NCBI GenBank assembly: GCA_028290305.1
Contig: JAQGKC010000314.1
Coordinates: 1 to 59,211, forward strand
DNA length: 59,211 bases
DNA from: Bradyrhizobium sp.
GTDB lineage: Bacteria; Pseudomonadota; Alphaproteobacteria; Rhizobiales; Xanthobacteraceae
Reading direction: 5' to 3'
The translations under genes were made by a program, and so were the position numbers. The notes under the pieces are model-generated. The model did no database searches, was not told the origin of the DNA, and saw nothing but the letters and a program-made list of their open reading frames with translations. Below, piece by piece: positions 36,006 through 44,276 of this stretch (its first letter is position 1; every line of letters starts with the position of its first letter).

Positions 36006-37066
36006 ATGATCTTTTCGCCAAACCGCTCACACTTTGGCGGATCATGCGCTGTGACACGCTGCCGGTTTTCATTCGCGGTCTGGTTTGTGGGCTGCTTGAT
36101 GTTCGCTGGCACAGCGAATGTTTTCGCGATGCCGTCTCTCACGTCCAACGATCATGCCGTTACGCTGGACGCGGCCTCCGGTCTGACAAAATTTGCACAG
36201 ACACAACCAACACAAGCGCCGGCGCCGGCCGCCGCGCCCTCGCCCGCCCCGGCGGCAGCCGACGAGCCGATCGGAAACGTCGCGACGCTGACCGGCAGCG
36301 CGACCGTGACCCGCAACAACACGGCAACGCCGCTCAAGCTCCGGGACGATATTTTTCTCAATGACATCTGCAGACGTCAGTGAATTCCACGCTCGGCGTC
36401 ACCTTCAACGACGCCACCACGTTCAACCTCACCGCCAATGCGCGGATTACGGTCGACAATTACGTCTATGAGGACGGCGGCAAACAAAACGCCGCGCTGT
36501 TCGATATCGCCAAGGGCACGGTGGCCTTCGTTGCTGCCGCCGTCGCCCACGCTGGCGACATGAAAATATCGACGCCGACCGCGACACTCGGCATTCGCGG
36601 CACCACAGGCCTCGTCGAGGTGCCGGAAGGCGCCGCTGCCGCAGGCGCCAACAATGTCGCGATCAAGCTTTATCCCGATCCGGATGGCAGAGTCGGACGA
36701 ATCGAAGTCAACGATCGTGCCGGCGCGCGGCTCGGTTTTCTGACGCAAGGCTCAAGCGGCTTTACGATCCGCCCCGGCGCAGGAGGTGCGCGCTTTGCCG
36801 CGGTGCCGCTTATGATCTCGCCGCAGCAGGCGCTGCGCGATCAGGGCATCGTTCGCCAGGTGCACGCCGCGCAGAGCGTCGGCCGTCAGATCGTCACCCA
36901 GCAGCGCGCGTTGCGGCAAGCCAATCCGGCCAGAAATAATCTGCGCAACAAGCGGCAGCCTAACGCGCCGGGCGTGCAGCGGCCCGCATTCCAGAACAGG
37001 CCTGCGCTGCAGCGGCGGCCAGCCATGCCGGCGCCGAAGGGAAAGCCGCCGAAGCAAAGGCGTTAG
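36006..37066 (+). pseudogene. FecR-domain secreted protein, split by one frameshift
   Basis: Two frames form one protein. The first (to 36383) has a signal-like N-terminus, a Pro/Ala linker, and IGNVATLTGSATVTRNN...LRDDIFLND, the start of the FecR beta domain. The second continues NSTLGVTFNDATTFNLTANARITVDNYVYE, IAKGTVAFVA, ATLGIRGTTG, and a basic C-terminus (KGKPPKQRR). At about 36362-36370, the DNA reads GACATCTGCAGACGTCAGTGAATTCC; one missing base turns LQTSVNSTLG into a stop. The gene may be dead or the base may be an assembly error. The ATG at 36006 lies in a repeat; a GTG at 36051 is the likelier start. Confidence 0.85.
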
Positions 37067-37118
37067 GCTGATGGGACGGTGATCGACAAATACGAGAGCG
37101 GAAGCCTTCACGACCGGG

Positions 37119-37901
37119 TCAGGCTGCACGCCGCAGCCAGTCCCGTACCTTCTGCACCAGGTTTCTGCGCTGGCTTTGAGCCGCTTCCGCCGTATCGGTG
37201 TCACCGGCTTCGCGCTCCACTGGCGGCGCGGCAGAGTCTGCTTCCACAGGCGGCGCCACCATCCCGAACTCCGTTGGATGGACGGATGTTTCGGCTTCGA
37301 CGACATCGCTTCCGACGAACGGATGCTCATCCTGTCCGGTCGCCGGGGAGACCGGATCGGGTTGCGGCGGACCCGGCATTGGTTTCGTGAGTGAAGGCTG
37401 AGCCACGACAACCTGCCGGCCCCGGCGCTTTTCGCGAACCGGCGGCTTTGCCTTGGGCCGCCGTGCAGTATCGGCTGATGCAGCCGCCTCGAGCGCGAGC
37501 GGGCCGACATTGGCCAGAAATGCGCGCTCGTATGAACGAGAGAGCCGCTCGACGGCAGCATCGAGCGGCAGCCAGTCGACAGCTCTCACATCGTCCATCA
37601 GCTCGTGAGAGGGCTCGCCACTCGTCTCCATTCGCCAGTAGTGAACGACTTTGGACCGTCCGCCGGACTCATAGACCAGCGTTCCAAGAAATTCGTGCAC
37701 GGAGACGTCATGCCCGGTTTCTTCCAGGACCTCGCGCTCAGCGGCATCGCGCGGCGTTTCGCCGTCATCGAGTTTGCCCTTGGGAAGCACCCATTCGTTG
37801 CGCTTGCGCAGGCGCACCACCGCGATCAGCGGCGTTTCTTCCTGCCGCAGCACAATACCTCCAGCCGCCAGAACAGGCGCCCGCGCCATCTCACGTCCCA
37901 T
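37119..37901 (-). CDS. Nudix hydrolase with long disordered tail
   Basis: The Nudix box G-x5-E-x7-REVLEETG is complete (GKLDDGE...REVLEETGHD, about 40-63). Nudix enzymes cleave nucleoside diphosphates linked to another moiety. The fold ends near residue 135; a 120-residue Pro/Ala/basic tail follows (RRPKAKPPVREKRRGRQ and a terminal RRNLVQKVRDWLRRAA). The start at 37901 (MGREMARAPVLAAGG) is chosen over 37958 on family fit. Confidence 0.9.
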   Translation of the reverse strand: MGREMARAPVLAAGGIVLRQEETPLIAVVRLRKRNEWVLPKGKLDDGETPRDAAEREVLEETGHDVSVHEFLGTLVYESGGRSKVVHYWRMETSGEPSHELMDDVRAVDWLPLDAAVERLSRSYERAFLANVGPLALEAAASADTARRPKAKPPVREKRRGRQVVVAQPSLTKPMPGPPQPDPVSPATGQDEHPFVGSDVVEAETSVHPTEFGMVAPPVEADSAAPPVEREAGDTDTAEAAQSQRRNLVQKVRDWLRRAA

Positions 37902-37985
37902 GTTTTCGATTTCGAATCGGGTTTCGACCGCCACTATAATAATAACGAGTGGCGGCAAAATCGAGACCGATACAGGCCCGCTTGC

Positions 37986-38909
37986 TTAAATGGCCGTAAC
38001 AGCCGCGCCGGCGGATTTTCGCATCAAGGGTTGACCGGCATAAATCCGCGCGGATTCCGTGACGTTGTCACAAAATTCGAAATGATCAGGCGCCAGCACG
38101 ATAATCGTCGAGCCGTGCTCGAACCAGCCGAGCTCGTCGCCTTTGCGAACGCTGGCATCGCAAGGGAAAGTTGTCGGTCCTCGCGTTTGGGCATTGAGGA
38201 CGACATCCAGAACATGCAGCCGGATACTTGCAACCAGGATCGCCGCGACCGGCACCAGGGTCAGGGTTTCGCCGGTTCCCAGCCGCGTCTGGATCACCGC
38301 GCGCTCGTTTTTGCAAAACAGCCGTTCGATTCGTTTCAGCGCGATCGGATTGACGTTCCAGGTGTCGCCGCTGATGAAGGTGACCTGCTCGATCCGGCAA
38401 TCGTGCGGCGCATGAAAGCGGTGATACATGCTTGAGGTCAGCCGCAACGTGATGAAGCGTCCATTGCGGTGCGCGTCCACCAGCTTAGGGTCCCCGAGCA
38501 GGTCCAACAGCGAATAGGCGGCCCCCTTGATCTGAAACAGTTCGGTATCGGCAATGGCGCCGAAGGCCCCGATGATGGCATCGCACGGACTGACCACGAT
38601 CGACGGATCAAGGTCCGGCGGACGCAGACCGGGGCGGAGTTCGCGCGTAAAACACTCATGCAGGCTCTTGAAGCTCGTCTTGCGAGCCTCGGTCAGATCG
38701 AGATCGGAAAACAGTCGCCAGCATGCGATCGACAGGTCGCGGATCAGGGGTTGTTCAATCTTGCTGAACCATCCCATGAAGCGCGTCAGCGCCGCCCGCG
38801 GGATGCGATTGGTCAGCAGGAAGTTAAGATCTTCCTGTTGCGTCAGCGTGGAGATCAGACCCCGAATTGTCATGAATCTGTCAGCGGGACTCGTTAGCGC
38901 TGGTGGCAT
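37986..38909 (-). CDS. psd: Phosphatidylserine decarboxylase, full-length type, HGST motif
   Basis: Makes phosphatidylethanolamine from phosphatidylserine at the inner membrane. The proenzyme cleaves itself before the Ser of an xGST motif; here it is HGST at 265-268, where E. coli has LGST. Other family blocks are CFTRELRPG, SPCDAIIGAFG, MYHRFHAPHDCRIEQV (catalytic His) and GDTWNVNPIAL. At 307 residues it is the E. coli-length type, not the short type often paired with pssA. Start options are 38909 (GGAAGAGG upstream) and 38873. The first overlaps the divergent aminotransferase start. Confidence 0.93.
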   Translation of the reverse strand: MPPALTSPADRFMTIRGLISTLTQQEDLNFLLTNRIPRAALTRFMGWFSKIEQPLIRDLSIACWRLFSDLDLTEARKTSFKSLHECFTRELRPGLRPPDLDPSIVVSPCDAIIGAFGAIADTELFQIKGAAYSLLDLLGDPKLVDAHRNGRFITLRLTSSMYHRFHAPHDCRIEQVTFISGDTWNVNPIALKRIERLFCKNERAVIQTRLGTGETLTLVPVAAILVASIRLHVLDVVLNAQTRGPTTFPCDASVRKGDELGWFEHGSTIIVLAPDHFEFCDNVTESARIYAGQPLMRKSAGAAVTAI

Positions 38910-40572
38910 GGATTCGCCTCTTCCGATTCTGTCGTTGTCCGCCGCCGTGGTAGCCGGTGCCGCGGTCGCCTTTCCCAAATTGCAGGCCCGCCTGGCGCTG
39001 TCGCGAGCCAAGCATCGCTCGCTGACCGGGCATTCGAAAATGTCGCGCAGGGTCGCGCGCCTGATCCCGTTCTATGAATTCGACATCAGCGATTTTTTCC
39101 GCTCCGACGGGGCGCCGCCCGCGGTGGGCACCCAGCGCCAGGACGGCTTCTTCCGGCTCGCGCAGCTCTACCAGGACCGCTTCGCCCAAAGCCGCCAGAT
39201 GACGTTGCAGGCCTCGACGCGAATCTCCGATTTGCAATTCACCGAGGCCTACCGGGTGCCGTTTCAGTACAGCCGGCTGGTCCGGGAATATCTGGGCGCC
39301 GGTGCGTTCATGCAATCGTCGTCGGGGGTCACGGTCACCGATCTCGACGGCAACGTGTTTTACGATCTGACCGGCTCGTATGGCGTCAATATCTTCGGCA
39401 ACGACTTCTACAAGGAATGCATTGCGAAGGCCGAGGCGCGTGCGCACGCGCTCGGTCCCGTGCTCGGATCCTACCATCCCGTGATCACCGACAATGTCGC
39501 GCGGTTGTGCACCATTTCCGGGCTCGATGAGGTCTCGTTCCATATGTCCGGCACCGAAGCGGTGATGCAGGCGGTGAGGCTCGCCCGCTATCACACCGGC
39601 CGCTCGCATCTGGTTCGCTTTGCCGGGGCCTATCACGGCTGGTGGGGTGACGTGCAGCCCGGCGTGGGCAACCCGATTTCGCCGCACGAAACCTATACAT
39701 TGGCGGAGATGTCCGAACGGACGCTCCGCGTCCTGAAAACGCGGCGCGATATTGCCTGCGTTCTGGTCAATCCCTTGCAGGCGCTGCATCCCAACGCCAG
39801 TGCGCCCGCGGATTCCGCGCTGGCCGACAGCTCGCGAACCGGCCGTTTCGACCGCGCCGCCTACAGCCAGTGGCTCAAAACGCTGCGGGAGGTCTGCACC
39901 GAGCGCAATATCGTCCTGATCTTCGACGAGGTATTCGTCGGTTTCAGGCTCGCGGCTGGCGGCGCCCAGGAATATTTCGGCGTGCGCGCCGACATGGTGA
40001 CCTACGGCAAGAGCCTCGCGGGCGGCCTTCCGGTCGGCGCGGTGTGCGGGCGCAAGGACCTGATGCGCCGCTTCCGTGAAGACCATCCGGTCGATATCTG
40101 CTTTGCGCGCGGCACGTTCAATTCGCATCCCTACGTCATGACGGCGATGGACGAATTCCTCAACCGGCTCGACGATCCCGCTGTTCGTTCGATCTATTGC
40201 GGACTCGACGATACCTGGGATTCGCGGGCGCGGCGGTTGAACGAAATGCTGGCCGCGCATGACCTGCCCGTCCGGGTCTCCAATCTCTCCTCGATCTGGA
40301 TGGTCCATTACACCGAGCCGTCGCGCTACAATTGGATGCTTCAGTACTATTTGCGGGCAGAGCAACTGGCCCTGAGCTGGATCGGGACCGGTCGTCTGAT
40401 CTTCAGCCTGAACTACACCGACGCGGATTTTGCGCAGGTGGCCGAGCGTTTCGTGGCAGCGGCAGAGAAGATGAAGCAAGACGGCTGGTGGTGGCGCGAC
40501 GCTTCCCTCACCAACAAGAAAATCCGGCGGCAGATACTGAAAGAGATGTTCACGCGAAAACGGCCTCGGTAA
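38908..40572 (+). CDS. Membrane-anchored class III aminotransferase (glutamate-1-semialdehyde aminomutase-like)
   Basis: 554 residues of a PLP fold-type I enzyme. An N-terminal hydrophobic segment (PILSLSAAVVAGAAVAFPKL, 5-24) and about 80 unassigned residues precede the catalytic domain. Motifs: SGTEAVMQAVRLAR (214-227), AYHGWWGD, DEVFVGFR (340-347) and the PLP lysine K368 in YGKSLAGGLPVGA. It is about 120 residues longer than HemL, so it is probably not the heme-pathway enzyme. Position between psd and PmtA suggests an aminolipid or lipid-linked substrate, but this is inference. Start codons of this gene and psd share the bases CATG. Confidence 0.88.
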   Translation: MDSPLPILSLSAAVVAGAAVAFPKLQARLALSRAKHRSLTGHSKMSRRVARLIPFYEFDISDFFRSDGAPPAVGTQRQDGFFRLAQLYQDRFAQSRQMTLQASTRISDLQFTEAYRVPFQYSRLVREYLGAGAFMQSSSGVTVTDLDGNVFYDLTGSYGVNIFGNDFYKECIAKAEARAHALGPVLGSYHPVITDNVARLCTISGLDEVSFHMSGTEAVMQAVRLARYHTGRSHLVRFAGAYHGWWGDVQPGVGNPISPHETYTLAEMSERTLRVLKTRRDIACVLVNPLQALHPNASAPADSALADSSRTGRFDRAAYSQWLKTLREVCTERNIVLIFDEVFVGFRLAAGGAQEYFGVRADMVTYGKSLAGGLPVGAVCGRKDLMRRFREDHPVDICFARGTFNSHPYVMTAMDEFLNRLDDPAVRSIYCGLDDTWDSRARRLNEMLAAHDLPVRVSNLSSIWMVHYTEPSRYNWMLQYYLRAEQLALSWIGTGRLIFSLNYTDADFAQVAERFVAAAEKMKQDGWWWRDASLTNKKIRRQILKEMFTRKRPR

Positions 40573-40599
40573 AACCGAAGCCGCTTCCGATCGAAGCAC

Positions 40600-41217
40600 T
40601 CAGGCGTGCTTGACGTGTTTTTCCAGGCCCGGATCGATCAACTCGCCGCGCAGCAGGAACAGCGGAGCCTTGTAATAGAGCCGGAAATCGCTGAACGGGT
40701 CGGTCAGGATCTTCGTCATCCAGACCAGGCCGGTCTCGATATCCCGGATAAAGAAAAGCTGGATGGTCCGGAACAGAAGACCGCCGATCCCGATCGCGAG
40801 CCAGATCTTCGCAACCTGGCGCATGAAATCGGCCGGCGACGCCCAGGGCGTGAACATCCCGAATAGCGTCGGGTCGATGTACAGCACCAGCGGCGAGAGC
40901 GCCCAGATCACCAGCAACACGATCTTTCGCTGCAGATTATAGCCGACCTTGATTTCTTCCTTGTGCTCGTGGGTCGCCTGATTGACGTGGTCGTACCCCC
41001 TCGGCTCGAAAAAGAAATGGCCGGCCTGCCGCGTGGTCATGGAGACCAGCCATCCTATCAGCGCGGCGGCAACCGGATCGAAAAACATCAGCACATAGCT
41101 GATGAGAAAGCTGGACGCGCTGACAAAATGCAGACTCTGGTTGATACGGCTGTGATGGTAGTAGCGGTGGTCGTCCCATCGCTGGGTTCGCAAGGCCGTC
41201 ATAAAGTTCTTCATCAT
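40600..41217 (-). CDS. Mpo1/DUF962-like membrane protein
   Basis: 205 residues with four or five membrane segments. Conserved-looking residues lie in YHHSRINQSLHF (20-31), RQAGHFFFEPRG (63-74) and ATHEHKEEIKVG (81-92). The H-x3-N-x3-H pattern and the GH-FFE block resemble DUF962/Mpo1 proteins. Yeast Mpo1 is an iron dioxygenase that shortens 2-hydroxy fatty acids by alpha-oxidation. If that holds, this would act on a membrane-lipid acyl chain. The match is by eye. It converges with the aminotransferase and lies 113 bases before PmtA. Confidence 0.65.
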   Translation of the reverse strand: MMKNFMTALRTQRWDDHRYYHHSRINQSLHFVSASSFLISYVLMFFDPVAAALIGWLVSMTTRQAGHFFFEPRGYDHVNQATHEHKEEIKVGYNLQRKIVLLVIWALSPLVLYIDPTLFGMFTPWASPADFMRQVAKIWLAIGIGGLLFRTIQLFFIRDIETGLVWMTKILTDPFSDFRLYYKAPLFLLRGELIDPGLEKHVKHA

Positions 41218-41330
41218 TTTACCCCTCCAACGTCGGAAACCTGCGTACAGGGATTCGATGTCCGGTATGTGACGACATCATAATGACATGTCGCGTTGTA
41301 CAATTAAGGCCGAAACCATCCACAGCCACG

Positions 41331-42020
41331 TCAGGCGGCAGCGGCGATCTCGGCCTTGCGAAAGCGAATCAGCGAGAAGTGTCCAAGCGGTGGCACGGCG
41401 CGGCGCTCGACCAATTCCATGCCATGGGCCCCCGCCGCCCATTGCGCAAAGCGCGACCATGCGAACTCAGCGGTCCGAAAACCGAGCCGGCGAACCACCG
41501 GTTGCAGCCGTTGCTCGATGAAGCGGCGCATCCCAGCATCCGCGCTGACCCGGCTCAGCAGAATCATCTCGCCGCCCGGCCGAAGCACCCGGGCAAATTC
41601 GTCCAGCGCTTTTTCCGGGTTAGGAACGGCCGTCACGACATATTGCGCCATCACGACATCGAATGACGCATCGGGAAATTCGAGTTTCTCCGCATCCATG
41701 ACCGCGAGACCTTCGACATTTTTCAGGTGCAGGTCGACGACACGTTGCTTGGCCTTGCGCAACATCGCTTCCGAGATGTCGGTGCCGAAGATGCGAAGGT
41801 TCGGAGCGTATTGCGGCAATGAGATGCCGGTGCCGACGCCGACCTCGAGGACGCGACCGCCAATGCTGTTGGTGGCGACAATGGCGGCGTGCCGGCCTTT
41901 TCCAAACACCCCGCCAAACACGAGGTCATAGATCGGAGCCCAGCGATCATAGGCGCGCTCGACCATTTCGCGGTCGAAGTCCAACTGCCTCGTGTCGTCC
42001 AGTTTTATGATTTCGGCCAT
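41331..42020 (-). CDS. pmtA: Phosphatidylethanolamine N-methyltransferase PmtA
   Basis: Adds methyl groups from SAM to phosphatidylethanolamine, making phosphatidylcholine at the membrane. The 229 residues carry the N-terminal YDRWAPIYDLVFGGVFGKGR block typical of bacterial PmtA of the Rhodobacter/Bradyrhizobium type. The SAM loop VLEVGVGTGISLPQYA is at 58-73, followed by FGTDISEAMLRKAKQ, MDAEKLEFPDASFD and FARVLRPGGEMILLSR. Psd, which supplies its substrate, is three genes away. The GT4 gene precedes it by 30 bases on the same strand. Confidence 0.9.
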   Translation of the reverse strand: MAEIIKLDDTRQLDFDREMVERAYDRWAPIYDLVFGGVFGKGRHAAIVATNSIGGRVLEVGVGTGISLPQYAPNLRIFGTDISEAMLRKAKQRVVDLHLKNVEGLAVMDAEKLEFPDASFDVVMAQYVVTAVPNPEKALDEFARVLRPGGEMILLSRVSADAGMRRFIEQRLQPVVRRLGFRTAEFAWSRFAQWAAGAHGMELVERRAVPPLGHFSLIRFRKAEIAAAA

Positions 42021-42050
42021 GGTAACTCTACTCGCTGTCCTTGATGTCGA

Positions 42051-43106
42051 TTAGCCGCGCACAGCGCTTCTGCCCGCCACGCGGCGGGCAGGTTGCAGCG
42101 AACGGCTCGGCTGCAACGCTGTCAGATTGCCGATGAACTGCCTTGCGCTGTTCTCCCAGGAACGCTCTAGGGCAAAACTCCGACATGATTCACGGGATAT
42201 GCCGAGTGCGCGGATGCAAGCGCTTCGCAAGTCCATATCCAGAGCTCCCACCGGATGATCCGCTATCACATCCAGCGGGCCTGTAACCGGGAACGCGGCG
42301 ACCGGTGTGCCGCAGGCCAGCGCTTCAAGCTGGACGACGCCGAAAGTATCCGTGAGGCTCGGGAAAACAAAAACGTCCGCCGCCGCCAGATGAGCGGTCA
42401 AATCCTGGCCGGTTTTCTCACCCAGAAATCTGGCCTTTGGATAGCGGCGCTGCAACTCCGCTCGCTGCGGTCCGTCCCCGATCACAACTTTGGATCCGGG
42501 CAGGTCCAATGAGAGAAACGCCTCCAGGTTTTTCTCAACCGCGACACGGCCCATTGTCACGAAAATGGGCCTGGGCAAGCCAAGCTCGGCCGCATGGTCG
42601 GGCCTGAACAGGTCCGTATCGACTCCCCGGGTCCAGGTGCCAAGCTTCCTGAAACCTTTCGCGCCGAGTTCCTGCCGCAGCGAGGAGGTGGCGACCATGA
42701 TCATGGCAGCCGCGGAATGAAAGTGTCGCAGCACCGCATAGCTAAACCAGGCCGGAATGATCGAGCGCACCGCGATATATTCCGGAAAACGTGTCGTATA
42801 GGACGTCGTGAAAGCGAGCTTCCGGCGACGGCAATAGGCGCGCACCGCCCATCCAATCGGCCCCTCGGTCGCAATATGAATCGCGTCCGGCGACGCCGCC
42901 TCTATTCTACGCGCAATCTCGCGCCGGTTCGGCAACGCCACCCGCAATCCCGGGTAGGTCGGAACGCCGAGCGACGGAAAGCCATCGGGGGTCAGAAAGT
43001 CGATGTCGGCTCCAAGCCCCGCCGCGCTGCGGGCCAGCGAAGTCAACGTGCGAACCACGCCATTCACCTGCGGATGCCAAGCGTCGGTCGCAATTAAAAT
43101 CCGCAT
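42051..43106 (-). CDS. GT4 family glycosyltransferase
   Basis: 351 residues, two Rossmann domains. N-terminal DAWHPQVNGVVRTLTSLAR and TEGPIGWAVRAYCRRR are typical of the group containing SqdX, PimB-like mannosyltransferases and Agt-type glycolipid synthases. C-terminal motifs are GRVAVEKNLEAFL, IGDGPQRAELQRRYP and the E-x7-E block FPSLTDTFGVVQLEALACGTPV. Its place next to pmtA favours a lipid acceptor such as diacylglycerol, but sugar donor and acceptor are not determined. Confidence 0.9.
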   Translation of the reverse strand: MRILIATDAWHPQVNGVVRTLTSLARSAAGLGADIDFLTPDGFPSLGVPTYPGLRVALPNRREIARRIEAASPDAIHIATEGPIGWAVRAYCRRRKLAFTTSYTTRFPEYIAVRSIIPAWFSYAVLRHFHSAAAMIMVATSSLRQELGAKGFRKLGTWTRGVDTDLFRPDHAAELGLPRPIFVTMGRVAVEKNLEAFLSLDLPGSKVVIGDGPQRAELQRRYPKARFLGEKTGQDLTAHLAAADVFVFPSLTDTFGVVQLEALACGTPVAAFPVTGPLDVIADHPVGALDMDLRSACIRALGISRESCRSFALERSWENSARQFIGNLTALQPSRSLQPARRVAGRSAVRG

Positions 43107-43374
43107 TATGGGAACCTGAGAGCTTTGCTGATTCTCAATTCCCGACGTTCGGCCAAGGATATTTCAGGCGTATGACGCTATCGGTGCGCGGACCGTCCTT
43201 TTTTGGGCCACTTCGAAGTTTTTTGGGGTCCCGCGACACCGCAACGAAACAATTCTCCGCCCCGGCGAAACCATTTTGCCCTCGTGACGCAAACGTCATG
43301 AAACCGTCGCCCGGTAACGATGCCCCCAACAAACGCGCCGAACTGGCGTGAAATAATCAAACAGGGGACGACCG

Positions 43375-44064
43375 ATGTTCAAGCTGGATAGATTGAAGTT
43401 GAATTCCCGCCGCGCCGTCGCCTTCGGCGCACTGGCGATTGGCGCCATCGCATTTTCTGCGTCCGCCTCGGCTGCACCGCCGCCGCTGTTTCCTTTCTTC
43501 ATGACACCGCCGATACAATCGGCACCGCCGTCGATGCAGGCCGCACCTTCCCAGGATGAAGGCAGCGCGGTCGAGATGCCGGCGCGGCTGAAGCGCCAGA
43601 TCGTCAACTATCCCACACGCGAGGCGCCCGGCACCGTCATCATCGATACGCCCAACACCTATCTTTACTATGTGCTCGGAGGCGGTCAGGCGATCCGCTA
43701 CGGCATCGGCGTCGGCCCCGACGGCTTCACCTGGTCCGGCGTGCAGTCGGTTACCAAAAAGGCCGAATGGCCGGACTGGACTCCGCCCCCGGAAATGATC
43801 GCGCGCCAGCCCTATCTGCCGCGTTACATGGCCGGCGGCCCCGGCAATCCGCTCGGCGCCCGCGCGATGTATCTCGGCGGCACGGTGTATCGTATCCACG
43901 GCACCAACGCGCCGGAGACCATCGGCACCCACGTTTCGTCCGGTTGCATCCGCCTCACTAACCAAGACGTTTCCGATCTCTATTCGCGGGTCAATGTCGG
44001 CACCAAGGTCATCGTGCTGCCGATGGACCGCCGGGCCGACAATACGGATGGCAAGCGGAGCTGA
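43375..44064 (+). CDS. L,D-transpeptidase (YkuD/ErfK family)
   Basis: 229-residue periplasmic enzyme with an N-terminal signal (AVAFGALAIGAIAFSASASA, 15-33) that forms 3-3 peptidoglycan crosslinks or attaches proteins to the wall. The catalytic motif is complete: His175 in IHGTN, then SSGCIR with Cys191 and Arg193. VIIDTPNTYLYYVLGGG opens the domain. GGGG lies just upstream of the ATG. A strong terminator follows. Bradyrhizobia carry many such paralogues, so the specific role cannot be named. Confidence 0.94.
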   Translation: MFKLDRLKLNSRRAVAFGALAIGAIAFSASASAAPPPLFPFFMTPPIQSAPPSMQAAPSQDEGSAVEMPARLKRQIVNYPTREAPGTVIIDTPNTYLYYVLGGGQAIRYGIGVGPDGFTWSGVQSVTKKAEWPDWTPPPEMIARQPYLPRYMAGGPGNPLGARAMYLGGTVYRIHGTNAPETIGTHVSSGCIRLTNQDVSDLYSRVNVGTKVIVLPMDRRADNTDGKRS

Positions 44065-44097
44065 TCCATCCGTCCAGGCGACGAATCGAAGTGCTTT

Positions 44098-44128
44098 AAA
44101 AAAATGGCGCGGTCTCGGCGCCATTTTT
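44098..44128 (+). terminator. Rho-independent terminator after the L,D-transpeptidase gene
   Basis: The stem ATGGCGC / GCGCCAT, extended by A-T pairs, sits between an A-run and TTTTT. Confidence 0.9.
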
Positions 44129-44276
44129 GTTTCTGACTGGCAATAAATTCCGGGACACGGCGAAGACGCTGCTCGTCAGGGATGAGGCGGCAATGTGGCG
44201 TCCCGTCCCCTTCGCCACTCTGGCGCCCCCCTCACCCGCCCTGTAGACTCTCCGGTTCAACCAGTCCGGGGGGACA

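Noticed and set aside
38881..40599. 572-codon open frame opposite to the aminotransferase
   Set aside because: Shadow frame. The plus strand has clear PLP-enzyme motifs throughout.
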